A stretch of 6,609 nucleotides of DNA from NCBI GenBank assembly GCA_041481485.1, contig JBGPBY010000418.1:1-6609 (forward strand), written 5' to 3'. The notes below the pieces were generated by a model. It ran no database searches and was not told where the DNA came from. It was given only the letters and a program-made list of their open reading frames with translations. Shown here in pieces: positions 1-6,609 of this stretch. Source of the stretch: JBGPBY01 sp041481485 (GTDB taxonomy: Bacteria > Acidobacteriota > Terriglobia > 20CM-2-55-15). Position 1 is the stretch's first letter. Each line of letters opens with the position of its first letter. A program made the position numbers and the translations under genes.

Positions 1-83
1 CCGCGCACAGTTTTTCAGACTGGGACTCCTCGGATTGGGTATCCATAAACGAAAGATTGTGCGCGGTCATAGACCGCGCCTAC
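1..83. repeat. Inverted pair of REP-like palindromes (REPIN-like), left copy truncated by the window edge
   Basis: A perfect hairpin lies at 61-79: arms GCGCGGTC (61-68) and GACCGCGC (72-79) around an ATA loop. Read on the minus strand it is preceded directly by GTAG (83-80), the tetranucleotide that typically sits 5' of the stem in REP elements mobilised by RAYT (TnpA_REP) proteins. The bases at 1-9 (CCGCGCACA) are the exact reverse complement of 58-66, so the window opens in the tail of what looks like a second, oppositely oriented copy, separated by about 48 bases. Two REPs in inverted orientation are the usual REPIN arrangement. No RAYT gene is in the window. The hairpin is seen directly; the REP/REPIN assignment is inference, because only one copy is complete. 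It could instead be a simple intergenic hairpin. Confidence 0.5.
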
Positions 84-226
84 ATTGGCTGCCGTCGCAG
101 ATTTCAAACTCACCCATTACCAACAATTGCAGTACTCAGGGAATACCTGTATTTGTGCGGCAAATCGAGAAATCTCTCCGAGCTTTCATCCCGCTATGAC
201 ATTATCGCGCAGCCAGTTCAGCTTCT

Positions 227-446
227 ATGACTCCGGATTTAGAGTTCGCGTCTGCAGCTATTACTCGTCGAGTACAATAAGCGCCGGCGGAACCGACAGG
301 TGGGATATGTGGAACGGTGAATTCGAAATCAGGAGCTCTTCAAGCGCCGTGAGGCGCTGCAAACGGCTTCGGCATTCCCTGCGGAGATCGTGCTGCGCGA
401 GTTCGAGAAACCCAAAAGGAACAAAGAACGTGCCGCCGGGATGTAG
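227..446 (+). pseudogene. Possible decayed short coding region upstream of the signalling gene
   Basis: No intact gene is convincing between 85 and 452, but this part has protein-like content split over two frames. An ATG at 227 opens a short frame (MTPDLEFASAAITRRVQ, stop at 278-280). The frame beginning at 270 continues with VEYNKRRRNRQVGYVER, meets a TGA at 318-320, then reads on to a TAG at 444-446 as an open stretch containing NQELFKRREALQ and FPAEIVLREFEKPKRNK. In 321-443 about two thirds of codons end in G or C (28 of 41 by hand count), and the residue mix is charged and helix-like, unlike the Ser/Arg/Cys-rich translation of the competing frame. One frameshift plus one nonsense change would join the pieces. 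I do not recognise the protein. No ribosome binding site is visible before 227. It may be a remnant, a sequencing error or chance. Confidence 0.28.
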
Positions 447-452
447 TGCGGC

Positions 453-3400
453 ATGAAGAAGCGAAGCCGCAAACCTGCCGGCCAAATCAGATCGACTCTA
501 TCCAGGGCAACGACAGCTCAACGCTCATTAAAGGCCTCAGAGGCTGCGGAGCTGTCGTCATTTCCTGTTGTCGGTGTCGGCGCTTCGGCCGGCGGTCTGT
601 CGGCAGTAACGGACCTGCTTAAGCATCTTCCGCCGGAAATTGGCGCTGCTTTCGTCATTATTCAGCATCTGGATCCCAGGCACGGAAGCCTCACCGCCGA
701 TATTCTCTCGAGAGTAAGCTCGATGACCGTGACCGAAGTCCGGGATGGGATGCGGATACGGCCCAGCCATGTCTACGTCATTCCTTCCAATCGCGACATG
801 CGACTGCAGCATGGGATCCTCAAGCTCACTCCTCGCACGGAAGCACGTGGGCAACACCTTCCCATCGATCTGTTTTTTCGCTCGCTTGCCGACGATCGAA
901 AAGATCGAGCAATCGGCGTTGTGTTGTCGGGAATTGCATCGGACGGAACGGCAGGCGTGCAGGCGATCAAAGCGGAGGGAGGGATCACGTTCGCGCAGGA
1001 GCCCCGGTCCGCCCAGTACGATGGAATGCCGCGCAGTGCAATTATGTCCGGCGCCGTAGACATCGTCGAAACGCCGGAAGGGATCGCGAGAGAAATCGCG
1101 AGAATTTCGAACCATTTCCCGGTGCGGCGGGCCGGACTCCGGCGGATTGAACTCGAACGAATACAACCGGGACCGAATGGAAGTCTTCGCAAAATCTTCG
1201 ATTCGGTTCGGAACGTGACCGGAGTCGATTTCGCGCTGTACAAACACAGCACCATCCAGCGACGCATTGAGCGGCGGCGGCTCCTGCTCAAGATGAATGA
1301 TCTGCAGACCTACGCCGCTTATCTTGGAACTCATGCGGACGAAGTCCAGGCGCTTTTTGGGGATCTTCTGATTCCCGTCACCAGCTTCTTTCGGGATCCC
1401 GAGACTTACGATGCTCTGAAGACCCGAATCCTTCCAAAGTATCTGGAAAACTGGGATTCGGCCGTTCCTTTCCGCGTCTGGGTTGCGGGATGCTCATCCG
1501 GCGAAGAAGCCTATTCCATCGCGATCGTCTTTTTTGAGGTTCTGGATAAGGCCAAAATCCGTCCATCGCTTCAAATCTTTGCTTCCGACATCAGCGAATC
1601 GGGTTTGAAAAAAGCGCGTGCCGGAGTTTACCCCGAAAGTATTGCCAGGGACGTTTCGAAAGGCCGGCTCAAAGCGTTTTTTGAAAAAGCAGAGGAGGGC
1701 GGATACCGTATCGGTAAAAAGATTCGCGACACGTGTCTGTTTTCGCGGCACGATGTCACGAATGACCCGCCGTTCGCCAAGTTGGACCTGATCTCGTGCC
1801 GGAATGTCCTGATCTATTTCACGTCGGACCTCCAGAAGCGCGTCGTCCCTATTCTTCACTACGCGCTGAACCCGGGAGGCATTCTGTGGCTGGGCCGATC
1901 CGAATCCATCACCGGTTTTGGAAATCTATTCGCGATGGAGGACCGGTCCAACAAGTTCTATTCCAAAAAGACCATTGCCACCCCGCTCAAGCTGCACTTT
2001 TCAATTGGCAGGCACTTGCATGAGCGTATGTCCGAGCGCAAGCCTGCCGGACCGTCAGCGACTCTGCAGGAACTCCAGTCCGAAGCGGATCGTGCCGCAA
2101 TCCAGCACTATGCGCCACCGGGCGTCGTAATCAATGATGCGGCGGATATTCTGCAGGTCCGCGGACGTCTCGCACCATACGTTGAACTGGCTCAGGGACA
2201 GGCCAGCCTGAGCCTGTTCAAGCTCGCCCGGCCGGAGATCGTGTCGGATCTCCGGTACCTCATCAGTTCGTCACGCAAAGAGAATGCCCCAACGATAAAG
2301 AACGGTCTGACCCTGAAAACGAATGGTGAACGGCGCGTCTTCGGAATCAAGGTCATCCCGCTTCGCCTGGTCCCTCCATCTAAAGAGCGCTACTTTTCGA
2401 TCTTTTTCGAGGAAGCCCTCGGCTCTGGTGAATCAGCAATCTCGCCAGGGCGCCGCGGGAAATCGATATCAAAGAGTCCGAAGGGAATCCAGCAGCGGGA
2501 CCAGATTCGCGACGACCGGCAATATCAACAGGAGCTCATCTCGGAGTATGAATCCACACAGGAAGACCTTGTTTCTTCTTACGAGGAGCTTCAGTCCACT
2601 AACGAAGAACTGCAAAGCACCAATGAGGAACTCGAGACCGCGAAGGAAGAACTGCAATCCGCCAATGAAGAAATGACGACGATCAATGACGAGTTGCAAG
2701 CAAGAAACGTCGAAATGACTCAACTCAGCAACGATCTGACAAATCTTCTAGCCAGTGTTGATCTCCCCATTGTGATGGTCGGCCCCGATGGAAGAATCCG
2801 GCGCTTCACGCCGAGAGCGGGTCAGACGCTGAACCTGATCCCCACTGACGTTGGGCGTTCCATCGGGGACCTTCGGACGGGCCTTGAAACCCCAAACCTG
2901 GAGGATCTTGTCTCTGAGGTGATGGCAACCCTGTCACTCCGGGAAGCAGAGGCCCAGAATAAACAAGGCGCCTGGTACCGTGTCCAGGTCCGGCCATACC
3001 GGACCAGCGATAACCGTATCGATGGCGCTGTAATCGCGCTGGCCGACATCACCGTTCTCAAACAGGCAGCCGGCGTTTTGCAGATTGCCCACGATGACGC
3101 CCGAAAAATAATCGATACGATGCCAACCCCCATATTGGTGATCACCTCAGACCTCCGCATTCAAGGCGCCAATGCTTCGTTTTACAGCATGCTTCGGATC
3201 TCATCTGCGGAAACTGAAGGAAAACTTCTCACGGAAATTTGCGAAGGCCGCTGGAACCTTCCGCGTCTATTGACAATGTTGAAAGCGGTTTTCAACAACG
3301 GCGTCACATTCCGTGACTTCGACGTGGAACAGGACTTTCCGAATGTCGGGCATAAAAACATGGTTCTGCACGCGACGGCAACCCGGTTTGCTGGAGCCGG

Positions 3401-5075
3401 CAGCTATACGGCACTGCTGGCTATTGAAGATCGCACTGCAAGAAACGCGACTGCCAAACGGCTTCTTCAGGCCGAAGAACGATACCGCCATCTTCTCGAG
3501 AACGCGAACGACGGAATCCTTATCATGGATCAAAACGGCAGGATTGAATTCGCCAATCACCGTGTCGAAGTTATGTTTGGCTACGCACAGAGTGAATTGA
3601 ACGGACAATCCTACGAAAAACTGATTCCCGATAAGTACATCGGAGCCCACAGAAAACAGCATGCCGCATTCATGGACCAGCCCGAACCGCGAGAAATGGG
3701 ACGAGGCGACGATCTCTTCGGCAAACGCAAGGATGGCAGCGTGTTTCCAATGGAGATTTCACTGAGCCCGGTCACGATGGATTCCAGATTGTCAGTCACC
3801 GCAATCCTGCGTGATATCACCGACCGGAAGAAGTTGGATAGAGATCGTCAGGAACTCCTGTCGCGGGAAACCCAGGCACGTCAGGAGGCCGAAAGAGCCA
3901 GTTTGATAAAAGACGAGTTTATCGCTACGCTTTCCCACGAACTCCGCACTCCTCTGACTACGATTCTCGCCTGGGCCCAGACCATCAACCTCGGCAAGGC
4001 GAAGCCAGAAAAAGTAATGCGCGCTTTTGCAGCAATCGAGAAGAGCGCCAAAGATCAGGGCCAGCTCATCGACGATCTTCTCGATGTGTCTCGAATCCAG
4101 GCTGGAAAAATGCAGTTGGATCTTGGCGAAATCCATCCGACGGAATGCGTTCTCGCCGCGCTGAATTCAGTGCGAGGTCTTGCAGAAAACAAGTCCATTA
4201 CGATTCAAACCGAATTTGATCCTTCAAAGGCCATGATCACCGCCGATTCCGGCCGTATGGAACAGGTGTTCCGCAATCTGTTCACCAACGCCATCAAGTT
4301 CACGCCTCCGGGAGGGAAGATCACTGTCCGGTCGAAGATCGATAAGGGTGCGGGGCGTATTGAAATTCAGGTGGAGGACACTGGGAAAGGCATTCATCCT
4401 GAATTTCTGCCTCACTTATTCGATCGCTTTAGCCAGCAGGACAGTTCCACGAAACGAGCCTTTGGCGGCCTTGGGCTGGGCCTTTCGATAGTCCGTAATC
4501 TGGTTGAAATGCACAATGGGACCGTAACGGCGTACAGTGCCGGTGAAGGTAGAGGTTCCATCTTCACGGTTACATTGCCGTGCACCATTAGCAATCTGCC
4601 TCAGTCCGAGGTCAACAGAACCAACGGCTCTCGTCAGGCAACGTCTAGACCAGGAAAACGGCCCGCTATTCTGGCCGGCCTGCGCGTGTTGGTTGTCGAT
4701 GACCTGGAAGACGCGCGGGAAGCCTTTTCAGTAATGCTGCAGTCCTGTCGTGCACAGGTTGAAACGGCCGTGTCCGCCGCCGGCGGCCTGGCGGCTCTTG
4801 CTCGGTTTAAGCCGGACATTGTGCTCTGTGATGTCGCGATGCCCGAAGAGGATGGACTCAGCTTCATTCGCAAAGTCCGGAAACTGAAGCCTGGCGACGG
4901 GGGTATGTCGCCGGCCATCGCCGTCACGGCACATGCAAGCCACGCCGATGTCCGGGCGGCCAAGGATGCCGGGTTTGACACGCATATCGCCAAGCCCGTG
5001 GATGCCGTAAAACTTTCGCGTCTGATCTTGAAATTGTCAGGACGCAGAAAGAAAGCCGCGCTCATCGCAGGGTGA
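453..5075 (+). CDS. CheB-CheR-PAS hybrid sensor histidine kinase with C-terminal receiver
   Basis: A 1540-residue protein without signal peptide or membrane segments, so probably cytoplasmic. Domains in order: CheB methylesterase (about 36-218; triad S45 in GASAGG, H72 in QHLDP, D164 in GIASDG); CheR methyltransferase (about 243-505; R314 in SFFRDP, SAM loop AGCSSGEEAYS at 345-355, D379, SCRNVLIYF at 448-456); a PAS-like region (about 545-650); a heptad coiled coil (687-766); three PAS-type domains (about 767-868, 880-997, 1005-1125); HisKA with phospho-acceptor H1162 in SHELRTPL; HATPase_c with N1279, D1309 in VEDTGKGI and the GGLGLGLSIV glycine box; and a receiver (1410-1526) with D1416/D1417, phospho-acceptor D1460, T1492 and K1514. 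No key residue seems lost. CheB lacks the N-terminal receiver of stand-alone CheB. The ATG at 453 is the first after the in-frame TAG at 444; its Shine-Dalgarno is weak (GGGA at 438-441). No chemotaxis genes adjoin. Family genes are often named just 'chemotaxis protein CheB'. Domain calls are secure; the input signal and methylation target are unknown. Confidence 0.97.
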   Translation: MKKRSRKPAGQIRSTLSRATTAQRSLKASEAAELSSFPVVGVGASAGGLSAVTDLLKHLPPEIGAAFVIIQHLDPRHGSLTADILSRVSSMTVTEVRDGMRIRPSHVYVIPSNRDMRLQHGILKLTPRTEARGQHLPIDLFFRSLADDRKDRAIGVVLSGIASDGTAGVQAIKAEGGITFAQEPRSAQYDGMPRSAIMSGAVDIVETPEGIAREIARISNHFPVRRAGLRRIELERIQPGPNGSLRKIFDSVRNVTGVDFALYKHSTIQRRIERRRLLLKMNDLQTYAAYLGTHADEVQALFGDLLIPVTSFFRDPETYDALKTRILPKYLENWDSAVPFRVWVAGCSSGEEAYSIAIVFFEVLDKAKIRPSLQIFASDISESGLKKARAGVYPESIARDVSKGRLKAFFEKAEEGGYRIGKKIRDTCLFSRHDVTNDPPFAKLDLISCRNVLIYFTSDLQKRVVPILHYALNPGGILWLGRSESITGFGNLFAMEDRSNKFYSKKTIATPLKLHFSIGRHLHERMSERKPAGPSATLQELQSEADRAAIQHYAPPGVVINDAADILQVRGRLAPYVELAQGQASLSLFKLARPEIVSDLRYLISSSRKENAPTIKNGLTLKTNGERRVFGIKVIPLRLVPPSKERYFSIFFEEALGSGESAISPGRRGKSISKSPKGIQQRDQIRDDRQYQQELISEYESTQEDLVSSYEELQSTNEELQSTNEELETAKEELQSANEEMTTINDELQARNVEMTQLSNDLTNLLASVDLPIVMVGPDGRIRRFTPRAGQTLNLIPTDVGRSIGDLRTGLETPNLEDLVSEVMATLSLREAEAQNKQGAWYRVQVRPYRTSDNRIDGAVIALADITVLKQAAGVLQIAHDDARKIIDTMPTPILVITSDLRIQGANASFYSMLRISSAETEGKLLTEICEGRWNLPRLLTMLKAVFNNGVTFRDFDVEQDFPNVGHKNMVLHATATRFAGAGSYTALLAIEDRTARNATAKRLLQAEERYRHLLENANDGILIMDQNGRIEFANHRVEVMFGYAQSELNGQSYEKLIPDKYIGAHRKQHAAFMDQPEPREMGRGDDLFGKRKDGSVFPMEISLSPVTMDSRLSVTAILRDITDRKKLDRDRQELLSRETQARQEAERASLIKDEFIATLSHELRTPLTTILAWAQTINLGKAKPEKVMRAFAAIEKSAKDQGQLIDDLLDVSRIQAGKMQLDLGEIHPTECVLAALNSVRGLAENKSITIQTEFDPSKAMITADSGRMEQVFRNLFTNAIKFTPPGGKITVRSKIDKGAGRIEIQVEDTGKGIHPEFLPHLFDRFSQQDSSTKRAFGGLGLGLSIVRNLVEMHNGTVTAYSAGEGRGSIFTVTLPCTISNLPQSEVNRTNGSRQATSRPGKRPAILAGLRVLVVDDLEDAREAFSVMLQSCRAQVETAVSAAGGLAALARFKPDIVLCDVAMPEEDGLSFIRKVRKLKPGDGGMSPAIAVTAHASHADVRAAKDAGFDTHIAKPVDAVKLSRLILKLSGRRKKAALIAG
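2583..2750 (+). repeat. Degenerate 21-base tandem repeat encoding eight coiled-coil heptads
   Basis: Residues 711-766 of the large fusion fall into eight consecutive seven-residue units: EELQSTN, EELQSTN, EELETAK, EELQSAN, EEMTTIN, DELQARN, VEMTQLS and NDLTNLL. The first two are identical in protein but differ in codons, so the repeat is old and maintained at protein level. The Leu/Met at the third position and small or polar residues elsewhere fit a parallel signalling helix between the CheR/PAS-like front half and the PAS-kinase back half. This block is a hallmark of CheB-CheR-PAS fusions, so it is expected for the family. Dimerisation and signal transmission are inferred roles. Confidence 0.85.
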
Positions 5076-5184
5076 ACCTGGCTCGTTGGCAAGGGTTTCT
5101 ATCTCTATATCGGCGAAGACATTCCTTACGAGCAAACGTGTCCGGCAAAGTAGTTTCGGAAGGGCCTGAGTTTCTCGCAATGCT

Positions 5185-5190
5185 GGAGGG
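5185..5190 (+). promoter_or_regulatory. Ribosome binding site of the alpha/beta hydrolase gene
   Basis: GGAGGG lies six bases before the ATG at 5197, a strong Shine-Dalgarno match at good spacing that fixes the start. The 121-base gap before the gene (5076-5196) shows no other clear signal: no hairpin with a T-run, and no convincing -35/-10 pair. The gene may therefore be read through from the upstream signalling gene or have its own unrecognised promoter. Confidence 0.8.
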
Positions 5191-5196
5191 TTCAGC

Positions 5197-5811
5197 ATGA
5201 CGTGGCATGCCATCAAACCGGAATCCTGGGACCAGAAAACCGCAATTGTCCTCGCGCATGGGGCCGGACAAGGAATGGACTCGCCATTCATGAAGTTTTT
5301 CCACAGCGAGCTGGCGCGACGTGGATTTCTCTCTTTGCAATTTAACTTTGAATATATGGAAGCGAAGCGGAAGTTTCCTGACCCTCTGCCCAAAATGCAG
5401 GCCCTCTATCGGCAGGTCGTTCAGGAGATGGCGGAGAAGCATCGCCCGCAATCGATTGTGATCGGCGGAAAATCCATGGGTGGGAGAGTCGCTTCTTACA
5501 TTGGTGCAGATACGCCTAAAGTTTCGGGGCTCGTTTTTCTGGGGTATCCGCTACATCCGCCCCGCAAGCCGGATCAACTGAGGGACTCGCATCTCTATGG
5601 AATCCATTTGCCGATGCTATTCCTCAGTGGCACTGCCGATGAGTTTGCAGAGCGGGCTCTGCTTGAACAGGTTGTGAAACGATTGGGCAGCCGGGCCACG
5701 TTGATTTGGACAGAGAAAGGAGATCATTCGCTGAAAGTGGGAAAGACAGGACAGGTTCCCCTGATCGCCGCAGCAGAAGCGATCGAACATTGGATTCGCG
5801 AAAGAATATAG
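5197..5811 (+). CDS. KANL3/Tex30-type alpha/beta hydrolase
   Basis: A 204-residue cytoplasmic alpha/beta hydrolase without signal peptide. The N-terminal strand leads into LAHGAGQGMDSPFM (19-32), the HGAG oxyanion-type loop characteristic of the KANL3/Tex30 branch, close to the dienelactone hydrolase-like families. FNFEYMEAKRKFPDP (49-63) is another conserved stretch of this branch. The nucleophile elbow is GKSMGG with S93, the acid is probably D148 in SGTADEF, and the base H177 in GDHSLKV, so the catalytic triad is complete. LGYPLHPPRKPDQLR (115-129) is also typical. The length is normal for the family and both ends look intact. The substrate is not established; ester hydrolysis is the default expectation. 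It lies 121 bases after the signalling gene on the same strand, compatible with co-transcription but without evidence of a shared function. The start is supported by a strong GGAGGG site. Related genes are often annotated simply as 'alpha/beta hydrolase' or 'dienelactone hydrolase family protein'. Confidence 0.92.
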   Translation: MTWHAIKPESWDQKTAIVLAHGAGQGMDSPFMKFFHSELARRGFLSLQFNFEYMEAKRKFPDPLPKMQALYRQVVQEMAEKHRPQSIVIGGKSMGGRVASYIGADTPKVSGLVFLGYPLHPPRKPDQLRDSHLYGIHLPMLFLSGTADEFAERALLEQVVKRLGSRATLIWTEKGDHSLKVGKTGQVPLIAAAEAIEHWIRERI

Positions 5812-5886
5812 TTCACTGGAAAGTATTGGAAGCCGAGGCCGCGCGCGATTCTGGAAACGGATGAACGCCGAGATATTTTCTGGATC

Positions 5887-5976
5887 TGCCGCCGCTACGC
5901 GGCTGAATAGCGTTTTGGGTTCGTTTTCCACCGGCTCACGCCGGTGGCTATAGGGAAGTGCCGCCGCTACGCGGCT
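5887..5976. repeat. A-B-A cluster of three palindromes in the convergent gap
   Basis: An 18-base sequence, TGCCGCCGCTACGCGGCT, occurs twice in direct orientation at 5887-5904 and 5959-5976, 72 bases apart. Each copy holds a perfect five-pair hairpin GCCGC-TAC-GCGGC (5891-5903 and 5963-5975). Between them is a different perfect hairpin, CCACCGGC-TCAC-GCCGGTGG (5928-5947). On the minus strand that middle hairpin is preceded by ATAG, close to the GTAG that precedes the hairpin near the left end of the window. None is followed directly by a strong T-run, so none is a classical intrinsic terminator, although short T4 tracts follow the A copies after about 8-10 bases on the plus strand. The whole convergent gap is 5812-5998 and has no gene. 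An interspersed REP-like repeat is most likely; a role in ending transcription of the two facing genes is possible. Confidence 0.7.
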
Positions 5977-5998
5977 CAGATGCGGGTTTTGCTATTCC

Positions 5999-6609
5999 TC
6001 AAGGCTTCGACACCACACGAATATCCATACTGTTCGTCATGGACTCGATGACATGAATGGGATATCCGTGCGCCTCGTAGGCTTTCATGAAATTGGGATC
6101 GAACTCGTCGCCCGTTGCCAGCGAATCAAATGCGAACAACTTATATTCTCCAGGCACGATATCGGTCAGCGCGAACCGGCCGTTTCGATCGGCGACTGAC
6201 GATTTGTAAAGGTCCGGACGGAATCGGGCCTCGGGAAGCAGCACGATGCGCGCGCCGGCAGCGTTTTCGGATCGAGCGTTTGTCGCGGCACCGGTAAGGC
6301 GTGTCGTTCCAACTCGCCTAACGATGTCGATGATGCCGCTTCCGGACCCGCTAAGCTGCCAGGGAAAATTCAGAATGTCGTTTGCATTGTAAGTAATATT
6401 CTTCGTGTAGAATTTGCTTGTCTGCTCATCCTGAAACCTGACCACGTATTCCCCCGGCACCAGGCCAAGTATTCTGAAGGTTCCGTCAGCGCCCACTTTC
6501 GCTGTGGGAGGTGTTCTCCCCGAGCTTTTCGGATCGATCGGGTAGATATTGACAGTGCCCGACAGTGGCGGGGTATCCGAGGAACTGTCGATGCGCACGC
6601 GACCTGTTA
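5999..6609 (-). CDS. Carboxypeptidase-regulatory-like domain protein, C-terminal part
   Basis: The frame is open through the right edge, so the true start is outside the window; a GTG at 6598 is internal and should not be taken as the start (the frame continues upstream as ...TGR). About 203 residues are visible. Numbering from that GTG, two beta-sandwich repeats of the carboxypeptidase regulatory-like (CarboxypepD_reg) type can be seen: one with GADGTFRILGLVPGEYVVRF (36-55), the other with DRNGRFALTDIVPGEYKLFAF (137-157). The G-x-F-x-(L/I)-x-x-(I/V)-x-PG-x-Y signature is conserved in both. The tail EFDPNFMKAYEAHGYPIHV resembles the end of the last repeat in many acidobacterial proteins of this kind. 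Such proteins are usually secreted or cell-envelope, but the N-terminus with any signal peptide is missing. No enzyme domain is visible, so the job is likely structural or carbohydrate/protein binding. The gene is convergent with the hydrolase, 187 bases apart. Confidence 0.85.
   Translation of the reverse strand, partial: TGRVRIDSSSDTPPLSGTVNIYPIDPKSSGRTPPTAKVGADGTFRILGLVPGEYVVRFQDEQTSKFYTKNITYNANDILNFPWQLSGSGSGIIDIVRRVGTTRLTGAATNARSENAAGARIVLLPEARFRPDLYKSSVADRNGRFALTDIVPGEYKLFAFDSLATGDEFDPNFMKAYEAHGYPIHVIESMTNSMDIRVVSKP

Noticed and set aside
127..155. Possible promoter TTGCAG-17-TATTTG upstream of the signalling gene
   Set aside because: Only three of six positions match in each box, which is expected by chance in a region this long.
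85..456. A 123-residue forward open frame starting at a TTG and overlapping the signalling gene start by four bases (ATGA)
   Set aside because: The translation is rich in Ser, Arg and Cys with no recognisable motif, its TTG start abuts the REP-like hairpin and has no ribosome binding site. The other frame over 321-446 looks more coding-like.
558..1334. A 258-residue reverse open frame opposite the CheB/CheR region, plus other reverse frames across the large gene
   Set aside because: These lie wholly opposite a gene with clear conserved domains, and their translations show no motif. They are shadows of its GC-rich codon pattern.
2583..2750. The repeated 21-base units considered as a CRISPR-like or DNA-level repeat
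   Set aside because: The units are contiguous, in frame and synonymous-substituted, with no spacers; they are explained by the protein coiled coil.
5086..5111. Possible promoter TTGGCA...TATATC before the hydrolase
   Set aside because: The spacer is only 14 bases, too short for a housekeeping sigma factor promoter.
5928..5947. Perfect hairpin as an intrinsic terminator for the hydrolase or the reverse gene
   Set aside because: It is not followed by a T-run on either strand, so it does not meet the classical pattern; a looser role cannot be excluded.

Overview
The window carries two complete forward genes, one reverse gene cut by the right edge, and short clusters of palindromic repeats in the gaps at both ends. 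Moderate-to-high GC, a very large CheB-CheR-PAS-kinase-receiver fusion, and a reverse gene of carboxypeptidase-regulatory-like beta-sandwich repeats with an acidobacterial look together suggest a soil-type Gram-negative bacterium, most likely Acidobacteriota (Solibacter/Bryobacter-like). This placement is inference from gene style; no marker gene is present.

Layout. Positions 1-84 hold an inverted pair of REP-like palindromes, the left one truncated by the window edge. Positions 85-452 hold no convincing intact gene, but the second half (about 227-446) reads like a decayed or frameshifted short coding region ending just before the next start. Positions 453-5075 encode a 1540-residue soluble signalling protein: CheB methylesterase, CheR methyltransferase, a PAS-like region, a long heptad coiled coil, three further PAS-type domains, a histidine kinase core and a C-terminal receiver. 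All the catalytic residues I can identify are intact. After a plain 121-base gap with a good ribosome binding site, positions 5197-5811 encode a small KANL3/Tex30-type alpha/beta hydrolase with a complete Ser-Asp-His triad. The convergent gap 5812-5998 holds three compact palindromes in an A-B-A arrangement. The reverse gene 5999-6609 is the C-terminal part of a protein with two carboxypeptidase-regulatory-like beta-sandwich repeats.

How it fits together. The large fusion probably senses a cytoplasmic signal through its PAS domains and relays phosphate from its kinase core to its own receiver. The CheB/CheR modules may methylate and demethylate another protein or the fusion itself. No chemotaxis receptor, CheA or CheW gene is nearby, so a chemotaxis role is not supported by context. 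The hydrolase follows on the same strand and could be co-transcribed, but no functional link is evident. The sequence shows no clearly new system; the palindromic repeats and the decayed upstream frame are the least explained parts.
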